DNA of 5,948 nucleotides from Chloroflexota bacterium (GTDB lineage: Bacteria; Chloroflexota; Anaerolineae; Ardenticatenales; Ardenticatenaceae). The notes beneath the pieces were generated by a model. That model was given only the letters and a program-made list of their open reading frames with translations. It did not search any database and was not told the origin of the DNA. The DNA lies in assembly GCA_003520455.1 (NCBI GenBank), contig DOUV01000371.1, positions 1 to 5,948 on the forward strand, in the 5' to 3' direction. Position 1 is the first letter of the stretch. Each line of letters begins with the position of its first letter. Shown here in pieces: positions 1-5,948 of the stretch. Both the position numbers and the translations under genes were made by a program.

Positions 1-19
1 GCGTCCCCCTCGACGCCAG

Positions 20-40
20 GGGGTACCCCTCAGGGCAGGG
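20..40 (+). repeat. 21-base direct repeat, copy 1
   Basis: Positions 20-40 are identical to 388-408. The unit is the palindrome GGGGTACCCC followed by TCAGGGCAGGG, so it contains one CCCTCAGGGC core. The identity ends exactly at both edges (base 19 is G against A at 387; base 41 is C against G at 409). A matching pair of this length 368 bases apart is unlikely by chance even in GC-rich DNA. Confidence 0.8.
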
Positions 41-88
41 CGTACGCGGCGGGAGACTCGCCGCCGCCACCGCCGACCGATACGATTG

Positions 89-117
89 TCCCCTACGGGG
101 GAGCCCCTGAGGGGGCT
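89..117. repeat. Two tandem C4/G4 mini-hairpins
   Basis: TCCCC (89-93) pairs with GGGGA (98-102) around a 4-base loop. Directly adjoining, AGCCCC (102-107) pairs with GGGGCT (112-117) around TGAG. They share the C4-loop-G4 design of the other palindromes here without the CCCNCAGGGC core, so they may be decayed members of the same repeat family. Confidence 0.5.
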
Positions 118-362
118 GTCCGAGCGTCCACCTCGACGCGACGGGATGCCCCGCAGGGCAGCCCTTACCGTGAGGTGGACGCTTGGGGGCGCCCCGCAGG
201 GCGGAAAGGTGCTCACGAACGATGATAGCACCCAAGTGCGACAGAAGCAACGTTTCCGGCTTTGCTTTTCGCATTGCGCTCGATTCTGCCCTGCGGGACC
301 CCCTACCGGGCGTTCTCGCTTGGGGTGCCCCACAGGGCACGGCTCGCTTGGGCGTACCCGGT

Positions 363-397
363 GGGGTAGGGGGTACCCCGCGGGGTAGGGGTACCCC
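363..397. repeat. Overlapping palindrome stack with G-quadruplex potential
   Basis: Three perfect palindromes overlap or abut: GGGGTACCCC at 370-379, TACCCCGCGGGGTA at 374-387 and GGGGTACCCC at 388-397. The G runs at 363-366, 369-373, 382-385 and 388-391 are separated by TA, an 8-base TACCCCGC and TA, close to a G-quadruplex pattern though the middle loop is one base longer than the usual limit of 7. The same GGGGTACCCC decamer also occurs at 20-29. Confidence 0.6.
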
Positions 398-408
398 TCA
401 GGGCAGGG
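388..408 (+). repeat. 21-base direct repeat, copy 2
   Basis: Exact second copy of the sequence at 20-40, beginning with GGGGTACCCC and ending in CAGGGCAGGG. It abuts the overlapping palindromes at 370-387 and lies three bases upstream of the 9-bp hairpin at 412-432. Confidence 0.8.
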
Positions 409-411
409 GCT

Positions 412-432
412 CCCACGGCTCGAAGCCGTGGG
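412..432. repeat. Perfect 9-bp hairpin with 3-base loop
   Basis: CCCACGGCT (412-420) pairs perfectly with AGCCGTGGG (424-432) around CGA. The downstream bases (CGTTCTCTCG) are only weakly T-rich, so it is a poor intrinsic terminator on the plus strand. Hairpins of this design are seen near the right ends of IS200/IS605-family elements and their omega RNAs, but no transposase or tnpB remnant is visible in the window, so this origin is a guess. It marks the end of the repeat-dense segment. Confidence 0.6.
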
Positions 433-582
433 CGTTCTCTCGCGAGGCTCTGTAAGGGGCGCCGTCCACGGTTTCCCCGCGGTCTGCGTTCAGGTGTCGA
501 TCGGCGCCGATTGCCACGGCGCACCGCCCGGCAGATCCCGTCGGCTTGACGTGCAGGGCTGGAATAGTCCATTGAATAGCGC

Positions 583-620
583 GAGCCCCGGTCGATGCGG
601 CGGCCGGGGTTCTGTTCTTG
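583..620 (+). terminator. Strong terminator-like hairpin upstream of lipoprotein gene
   Basis: Bases 583-594 pair with 601-612 to give a 12-bp stem (two G-T wobbles; core CCCCGG/CCGGGG) with loop ATGCGG. The stem is followed by a T-rich TGTTCTTG tract. The architecture is that of an intrinsic terminator, yet no gene lies upstream in the window. It could end a transcript entering from the left or a non-coding RNA, or act as an attenuator for the lipoprotein gene that starts 87 bases after the stem. Confidence 0.45.
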
Positions 621-681
621 CTGTATCACTTGATGTCTGAGGAGATCGTTGTTCCCGGCTGGGCCGGCAGGTGTAGTTTGG

Positions 682-689
682 AAAGGGGG
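682..689 (+). promoter_or_regulatory. Ribosome binding site that decides the TTG start at 699
   Basis: AAAGGGGG ends 9 bases before the TTG at 699. The upstream in-frame ATG codons at 618 and 633 would add 27 or 22 residues in front of the signal peptide and have no comparable purine stretch at a suitable distance (GAGGAG at 639-644 lies downstream of both). Confidence 0.6.
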
Positions 690-698
690 CCCCCAGCC

Positions 699-1808
699 TT
701 GCGACGTTTGATTGTTTTTCTCAGCCTCACCCTCACCCTTATCGGCTGTGGGCGTTCGCCCACCGCGCCGACTCCGTCGCCGGTGCCCACATCGCTTCCG
801 CGGACACCCCTGCCGCCCGCCCTGATGGTCCCCCCACCGCTCCTCTACGTTCAAGGGACGACGCTCTTCGAGCAGGATGCCGGCGCGCCGCCCCACCGAC
901 TCGTCGATCTGCCCGATGAGAGTGCAGTTCTCGCGGCTGCCGCCGTCCATGATACCGTGCTCGTCCTGCGCGAGCGGGCGATCCAGCGGGTACGGCTGGC
1001 GGATGGTTCGATCGACACGATCTTGAGCTTCGACCGGCCCGTTCGCTTCGGCCAGTTGGTCGGCGGCCGCGATGGCGACCGCGCGATCTACCAGGCGGTG
1101 GCCAATGACCCCGACGCTCCGTTTGGTTTCAGGACGCGCATCGGGGTCTACGACGCCAACGGGACGGTGCGGGACCTGCCGGCCCTCACCAACCTGACAG
1201 AGTACACGACGCTGCAGCCCTTAGGGTTCAGTGCGGATGGCACCAGCCTCTACCTCTTGCCGCGTGGTCAGGATCCATCGTTTGCTCGAGTGCTGGTCGT
1301 CTCGTTGAAGAGCGGAGAGGTTGCGGCTGATCTCCCGGTTGAGGGGGAAGGTGAGGCCGTGCTGGCGCCCGGCGGGCGCCTGCTCGCCACGACGGCCCGC
1401 CGCCTGTTCCCCGATGCCTCGCCCGAGCAGGTCATCTTCCTCTACGGCCTGACCGGCCAGCCGCCGACGCGGCGCATGGTGTCGCTACCGCAGGCATCGA
1501 GCCCTGCCACCGGAGTGCTCTGGGCGCCCGATGGTCGCTTTATGTACTTTGCGCTCAGGCCTCGCGATCCTTCCACCAACCAGGAGGCTTCCGCCGGTCT
1601 GTGGCGGCTGGACGTCGAGACAGGGGACGTGGTGCTGGTGGCTGAGGTCAGCGACGCCGGGAGCCAGCCCGCGGCCCTCAGCCCCAACGGCGAGTGGCTG
1701 CTTATGCGCACGGCCGCCGGGGAGCAGGCAATCCTCATCCACCTTCCGACCGCCACGCCGGAGTCGTTTACACTTCCCGCCACGGCGATCATCGCCGGCT
1801 GGCGGTGA
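699..1808 (+). CDS. Putative lipoprotein with beta-propeller-like (PD40/WD40-like) repeats
   Basis: Predicted 369-residue exported lipoprotein; function unknown. Residues 1-17 form a short signal peptide: basic MRR, a hydrophobic stretch (IVFLSLTLTL) and the lipobox L14-I15-G16-C17, with Cys17 the expected lipidation site. Residues 21-47 are a Pro/Thr/Ser-rich tether, so the body should sit outside the membrane. The rest is beta-rich with PD40/WD40-like turn-strand units: FSADGTSLYLL (177-187), LAPGGRLLATT (222-232), WAPDGRFMYFAL (275-286) and LSPNGEWLLMRT (327-338), as in TolB-like propellers. No catalytic motif is visible. The TTG start at 699 is chosen because AAAGGGGG lies 9 bases upstream and translation then opens with the signal peptide; an ATG at 618 is possible but would bury it. 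The gene stands alone, with a hairpin 51 bases after the stop. The lipoprotein call is firm, the propeller fold likely; the substrate is unknown. Confidence 0.8.
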   Translation: MRRLIVFLSLTLTLIGCGRSPTAPTPSPVPTSLPRTPLPPALMVPPPLLYVQGTTLFEQDAGAPPHRLVDLPDESAVLAAAAVHDTVLVLRERAIQRVRLADGSIDTILSFDRPVRFGQLVGGRDGDRAIYQAVANDPDAPFGFRTRIGVYDANGTVRDLPALTNLTEYTTLQPLGFSADGTSLYLLPRGQDPSFARVLVVSLKSGEVAADLPVEGEGEAVLAPGGRLLATTARRLFPDASPEQVIFLYGLTGQPPTRRMVSLPQASSPATGVLWAPDGRFMYFALRPRDPSTNQEASAGLWRLDVETGDVVLVAEVSDAGSQPAALSPNGEWLLMRTAAGEQAILIHLPTATPESFTLPATAIIAGWR

Positions 1809-1859
1809 GGGGCGACGACGGGAGGTTGGGCTTGCAACAGGCGGAGAGTCTTCAGAGAA

Positions 1860-1903
1860 AGCGCCCCCGCGATCGCCTCGCGTCGTGGGGGCGCTGGTTG
1901 TGC
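1860..1903 (+). terminator. Probable terminator of the lipoprotein gene
   Basis: Bases 1860-1873 pair with 1882-1895: nine perfect pairs (AGCGCCCCC/GGGGGCGCT) continue through five more, including two wobbles, to an 8-base loop CGCCTCGC. It begins 51 bases after the lipoprotein stop. The tail TGGTTGTG is only moderately T-rich, so termination may be leaky. On the opposite strand the tail reads TTTCTCTG, so it could also stop minus-strand transcription. Confidence 0.55.
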
Positions 1904-1916
1904 CAGGCCTCGACGT

Positions 1917-1946
1917 GGGGGGCCAGGGCACCATCGGGGCTGGGGG
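1917..1946 (+). other. G-quadruplex-capable G-run cluster
   Basis: Runs of six, three, four and five Gs (1917-1922, 1926-1928, 1936-1939, 1942-1946) are separated by loops of 3, 7 and 2 bases, satisfying the standard G3+N1-7 pattern on the plus strand. It lies between two hairpins in the intergenic region. In a GC-rich genome such runs also arise by chance, and no function is shown. Confidence 0.45.
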
Positions 1947-1973
1947 ACGCTCGCTTTTACACACCATGCGAGC

Positions 1974-1999
1974 TGCCGGTTTGAACTTCTCAACCGGCA
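1974..1999. repeat. 8-bp perfect inverted repeat, 10-base loop
   Basis: TGCCGGTT (1974-1981) pairs with AACCGGCA (1992-1999) around TGAACTTCTC. With a 2-base bulge the stem can extend by AGC/GCT (1971-1973 with 2002-2004). There is no T tract after it, so it is not a classic terminator. It lies 35 bases upstream of the -35 box of the toxin-antitoxin promoter and could be a regulator binding site or an RNA structure. Confidence 0.45.
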
Positions 2000-2033
2000 T
2001 AGCTTCGAGGGGACCCCAGAGCGATTCGCGGGC

Positions 2034-2062
2034 TTGTCCACAAGGCCTGTGTGGCGTATTAT
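2034..2062 (+). promoter_or_regulatory. Candidate sigma70-type promoter for the nucleotidyltransferase/HEPT operon
   Basis: TTGTCC (2034-2039) and TATTAT (2057-2062) are separated by exactly 17 bases. They match the consensus boxes at 4 of 6 and 5 of 6 positions, and the local sequence is conspicuously AT-rich for this window. The expected transcription start is near 2069, giving a leader of about 87 bases. The spacer contains an inverted repeat, CCACA (2038-2042) and TGTGG (2050-2054), which could serve as an operator. Confidence 0.5.
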
Positions 2063-2138
2063 TTGAATGAAGCCAACGCCAGTCATACGGTGTGATGATG
2101 AGCAGCGATTTGACGAGCTGAAATCACATCCCAACCAC

Positions 2139-2145
2139 AGGGAAG
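2139..2145 (+). promoter_or_regulatory. Ribosome binding site of the nucleotidyltransferase gene
   Basis: AGGGAAG lies 10 bases before the ATG at 2156. A second short AGG (2148-2150) is closer. It supports the 2156 start over the internal in-frame ATG at 2189. Confidence 0.5.
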
Positions 2146-2155
2146 ACAGGCCTCC

Positions 2156-2536
2156 ATGCCGACAGCATTGGACATCACCCCAGAGAAGATGGCTGTGTAT
2201 CGGGCCACCGCCCGCCGGCGCTGGGAGCACCGGCAGCAGGCACTCGCCCGTCGCCGAGAGCGAGCCTGGGACGTGGCACGTCGGGCTGCAACATTGCTGA
2301 AGCAGCACTATGGCGCTACCCGGGTCGTGCTCTTCGGCTCCCTGGCACGCAACGACCCGTTCTATCCTCGTTCGGACGTAGACCTGGCTGTATGGGGGCT
2401 GGAAGAGAAGCACTACTATCGTGCGGTCTCGCATTTGCTCGATTTGGACCCGGCGATCCAGGTCGACCTCGTCATGGCCGAGGATGCATCGGCGACGCTT
2501 CTGGAAGCCATCGCCAGGGAGGGCGTGCCCCTGTGA
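2156..2536 (+). CDS. mntA: MNT-fold nucleotidyltransferase, MntA-like antitoxin of a type VII toxin-antitoxin pair
   Basis: A 126-residue minimal nucleotidyltransferase. Residues 1-52 are a basic helical lead-in rich in Arg and Ala; the Pol-beta-type core follows: strand RVVLFGS with G61-S62, then D74-V75-D76 as metal-binding aspartates, and a third acidic residue at D104 in IQVDLV. All key residues are present, so the enzyme should be active. In characterised MntA-HepT systems the cytoplasmic antitoxin uses ATP to AMPylate a tyrosine on its partner HEPT toxin. The spacing here is GS-X11-DXD, one residue longer than the textbook GS-X10-DXD. The stop codon overlaps the next gene's start (GTGA), so the two are translationally coupled and made together. 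A promoter-like sequence sits about 95 bases upstream. Antitoxin function is inferred from family and neighbour. The symbol follows the toxin-antitoxin literature and does not mean the manganese transporter. Confidence 0.82.
   Translation: MPTALDITPEKMAVYRATARRRWEHRQQALARRRERAWDVARRAATLLKQHYGATRVVLFGSLARNDPFYPRSDVDLAVWGLEEKHYYRAVSHLLDLDPAIQVDLVMAEDASATLLEAIAREGVPL
2516..2523 (+). promoter_or_regulatory. Ribosome binding site for the GTG start at 2533
   Basis: AGGGAGGG, inside the end of the nucleotidyltransferase gene, ends 9 bases before the GTG at 2533. This strong site plus the 4-base GTGA overlap decides the start over the in-frame ATG at 2392, which lies deep inside the upstream gene and would add 47 residues with no HEPT character. 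Confidence 0.7.
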
Positions 2537-3033
2537 GAGAGTATAGCACCCTGGCGGGCCGAATCCGGCAGGCGCTGGCTGATGTAGAGCGGGTTGTCAA
2601 TCGGGCGGAGGAATTGCTAGCCAAAGCTCGCCGAACCGGTGATGATGGCTACATGGACGGCGTCGCCCTGAATTTACACGGGTTCTATGCAGGGGTGGAG
2701 CGCATCTTCGAGGACATTGCTCGTGGCCTAGGGGAGGGTGTCCCCATGGGCCCGGATTGGCACCGCGAGCTGTTACTCCAGATGTCGGCCGAGATTGACG
2801 AAGTTCGTCCAGCGGTCACCAGACGTGAGACCCGCTACTGCCTGGAGGAGTATCGGGGTTTCCGTCATGTCGTGCGCAACGTGTACACCTTCAACTTGCG
2901 CCCCACCCGATTGCAGGAACTGACAGTCGAACTGCGCGCGTGCTATGAAGCGGTCGCTGACGACCTGGAGGCCTTTGCCGGCTTCTTGGAGCGTTTGGCT
3001 CAGACCACAGGGAAAGGGGGCGCCGAGGAATAA
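2533..3033 (+). CDS. hepT: HEPT-domain protein, HepT-like toxin with variant active-site motif
   Basis: A 166-residue, almost wholly helical protein, consistent with the four-helix HEPT bundle. Visible helices cover about 5-33, 42-66, 76-92, 101-118 and 125-157. The family signature lies at R111-H112-V113-V114-R115-N116-V117-Y118. Classic HepT RNase toxins carry RX4HXY; here it is R-X4-N-X-Y, so the usual histidine is Asn116, while Y118, the counterpart of the AMPylated tyrosine, is kept. H112 next to the arginine is an alternative catalytic or structural histidine. The gene overlaps the nucleotidyltransferase by four bases (GTGA) and is followed 45 bases later by a hairpin terminator, making a two-gene operon. 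A toxin role, probably RNA cleavage in the cytoplasm, is inferred from the pairing; the Asn leaves open a non-nucleolytic or differently acting version. The start is GTG, supported by AGGGAGGG. Confidence 0.78.
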   Translation: MREYSTLAGRIRQALADVERVVNRAEELLAKARRTGDDGYMDGVALNLHGFYAGVERIFEDIARGLGEGVPMGPDWHRELLLQMSAEIDEVRPAVTRRETRYCLEEYRGFRHVVRNVYTFNLRPTRLQELTVELRACYEAVADDLEAFAGFLERLAQTTGKGGAEE

Positions 3034-3078
3034 ACAGGCCCAGAGATTCTCATCAAAAACAATCGCCCCCCATGGCTC

Positions 3079-3109
3079 GGCCTGGATCTGGCGATCCAGG
3101 CCCTTTAAT
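3079..3109 (+). terminator. Intrinsic terminator of the mntA-hepT operon
   Basis: GGCCTGGATC (3079-3088) pairs perfectly with GATCCAGGCC (3093-3102) around a TGGC tetraloop, followed by CTTTAAT. It starts 45 bases after the HEPT stop codon. The T tract is short, but stem and loop are near ideal. Confidence 0.7.
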
Positions 3110-3155
3110 CCGGGGCACCATTGCTCCCGACGAGCGGGGCAAGGTGATCACCACC

Positions 3156-3171
3156 GTCTGGGTCGCCAGAC
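3156..3171. repeat. Small hairpin between the convergent terminators
   Basis: GTCTGG (3156-3161) pairs with CCAGAC (3166-3171) around GTCG. Just before it is a 10-base perfect palindrome, GGTGATCACC (3143-3152). No T tract and no gene; role unknown. Confidence 0.35.
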
Positions 3172-3216
3172 TCGGCGCCTCGCTGTCGCTCAGCCAGAGG
3201 CAGATCCGCCGTGCTT

Positions 3217-3262
3217 CATTAAACGCCACCGCCCCGGCGACGATCACTCATCGCCGGGGCGG
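3217..3262 (-). terminator. Intrinsic terminator of clpB
   Basis: Reading the minus strand, bases 3262-3251 pair with 3240-3229 in a perfect 12-bp GC-rich stem (core GCCCCGGCGA/TCGCCGGGGC) around a 10-base loop. The stem is followed by TGGCGTTTAAT. The hairpin begins 24 bases after the clpB stop codon. In the plus direction the tail is CGTCTGTT, so it may also back up termination from the toxin-antitoxin side. Confidence 0.7.
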
Positions 3263-3286
3263 CGTCTGTTGGGTCAAGGGTGAAGC

Positions 3287-5887
<2,601 letters not shown>

Positions 5888-5895
5888 CGAACTGA

Positions 5896-5902
5896 TTCCT
5901 CC
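5896..5902 (-). promoter_or_regulatory. Strong Shine-Dalgarno sequence of clpB
   Basis: On the minus strand GGAGGAA is followed by 8 bases and then the ATG (5887-5885). This near-perfect site confirms the start and suggests efficient translation. Confidence 0.8.
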
Positions 5903-5908
5903 GGCTTG

Positions 5909-5935
5909 TTAGCGCTCAGACACTAGGGGAGCCCG
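5909..5935 (-). promoter_or_regulatory. Tentative, half-degenerate CIRCE-like element upstream of clpB
   Basis: The plus-strand sequence TTAGCGCTC (5909-5917) matches one CIRCE arm (TTAGCACTC) at 8 of 9 positions. After the canonical 9-base spacer the other arm (5927-5935, GGGAGCCCG) matches GAGTGCTAA at only 4 of 9. HrcA control of clpB is known in some bacteria, but one poor arm makes this doubtful. AGCGCT is self-palindromic, which may explain the resemblance. A second small inverted repeat, CGGTT/AACCG, ends at the window edge (5937-5948). I see no convincing -35/-10 pair in the 61 bases available. Confidence 0.22.
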
Positions 5936-5948
5936 GCGGTTGAAACCG

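Larger units (their letters stand above)
27..404. repeat. Six dispersed copies of a CCCNCAGGGC palindromic element
   Basis: The 10-base core CCCNCAGGGC occurs at 27-36 (N=T), 150-159 (G), 193-202 (G), 288-297 on the minus strand (G), 329-338 (A) and 395-404 (T). Three copies extend into small hairpins: TGCCC-CGCA-GGGCA at 147-160, CGCCC-CGCA-GGGCG at 190-203 and GTGCCC-CACA-GGGCAC at 325-340. In these the arms co-vary (T/A, CG/CG, GTG/CAC) while the CRCA loop is kept. An associated octamer, CGCTTGGG, occurs at 180-187, 317-324 and 345-352; the first two lie just before a copy. I do not recognise the family. It behaves like a short interspersed GC-rich palindromic repeat rather than CRISPR, because spacing is irregular and orientation varies. 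Confidence 0.65.
1..698. other. Gene-free GC-rich region with many short palindromes
   Basis: I see no credible coding sequence here. Open frames exist on both strands, but they have Arg/Pro/Gly-rich compositions typical of random GC-rich DNA, overlap one another, and lack a domain or a good ribosome binding site. Positions 1-432 are dense in C4/G4 palindromes, listed separately. Positions 433-582 hold nothing I can name beyond a small CTCGCGAG palindrome (439-446) and a -35-like TTGACG at 546-551 with no well-spaced -10 box. A strong hairpin sits at 583-612, and the lipoprotein gene's ribosome binding site closes the region. Confidence 0.7.

Noticed and set aside
20..408. CRISPR array
   Set aside because: Repeat units are only 10-21 bases, irregularly spaced and in both orientations, with no uniform spacers and no cas genes.
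649..677. Promoter-like TTGTTC-17-TGTAGT before the lipoprotein gene
   Set aside because: Matches are poor (3 of 6 and 4 of 6), and transcription would start inside the ribosome binding site.
303..950. Minus-strand open frame over the palindrome region and lipoprotein start
   Set aside because: Arg/Gly/Pro-rich, no domain, crosses the terminator-like hairpin and overlaps the signal-peptide region of a better-supported gene.
2067..2300. Small open frame whose ATG sits at the expected transcription start of the toxin-antitoxin promoter
   Set aside because: The ATG at 2067 would be at or before the first transcribed base near 2069 and has no ribosome binding site on that transcript. The downstream part is a shifted reading of the nucleotidyltransferase gene.
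1442..2434. Minus-strand open frame of 330 codons opposite the lipoprotein and nucleotidyltransferase genes
   Set aside because: It spans two real genes plus a structured intergenic region and has Cys/Ser/Pro/Arg-rich composition without motifs.
2392..2532. Upstream ATG extension of the HEPT gene
   Set aside because: It would place 47 non-conserved residues within the nucleotidyltransferase gene. The GTG at 2533 has a strong ribosome binding site and the usual 4-base overlap.
2134..3014. ACCACAGGGAA repeated at 2134-2144 and 3004-3014, near both ends of the toxin-antitoxin operon
   Set aside because: Eleven bases is short. One copy overlaps a ribosome binding site and the other is inside the HEPT coding end, so chance is the simplest explanation. 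No transposase or target-site pattern supports an inserted cassette.
3034..3286. tRNA or other structured RNA gene in the convergent region
   Set aside because: No T-arm consensus or cloverleaf could be found; the hairpins are explained as terminators.

Overview
The window looks like chromosomal DNA from a GC-rich bacterium. The style of the ClpB protein, the TTG and GTG starts preceded by purine-rich Shine-Dalgarno sequences, and the GC-rich third positions would suit Chloroflexota (Thermomicrobia-like) or a similar lineage. That assignment is an impression from reading, not a search result.

Layout. (1) Positions 1-698 hold no convincing gene. The first ~430 bases are packed with short GC-rich palindromes, including six copies of a CCCNCAGGGC core (one inverted), a 21-base exact direct repeat, a stack of overlapping palindromes and a 9-bp hairpin. 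A stable terminator-like hairpin follows at 583-612. (2) 699-1808 (+) encodes a probable secreted lipoprotein: signal peptide with lipobox, Pro/Thr-rich tether, then a beta-propeller-like body with PD40/WD40-like strands. (3) 1809-2155 is a structured intergenic stretch with a terminator-like hairpin, a G-quadruplex-capable run, a second hairpin and a good sigma70-type promoter. (4) 2156-2536 and 2533-3033 (+) are a translationally coupled pair (GTGA overlap): a small MNT-fold nucleotidyltransferase and a HEPT-domain protein, which is the architecture of MntA-HepT (type VII) toxin-antitoxin modules. A hairpin terminator follows. (5) 3034-3286 is a convergent intergenic region with terminators facing both ways. 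(6) 3287-5887 (-) is a full-length clpB chaperone gene with its own terminator, a strong Shine-Dalgarno sequence and a weak, half-conserved CIRCE-like element in its leader.

How the genes relate. The nucleotidyltransferase and HEPT genes are a functional unit: in characterised systems the nucleotidyltransferase silences the HEPT toxin by AMPylating a tyrosine in an RX4HXY motif. Here the motif reads R-X4-N-X-Y, so the canonical RNase histidine is an asparagine, and the nucleotidyltransferase loop is GS-X11-DXD rather than the textbook GS-X10-DXD. This divergent pair is the most biologically interesting item. ClpB (protein disaggregase) and the lipoprotein appear to be independent transcription units. 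Nothing in the sequence ties them to the toxin-antitoxin pair beyond adjacency.
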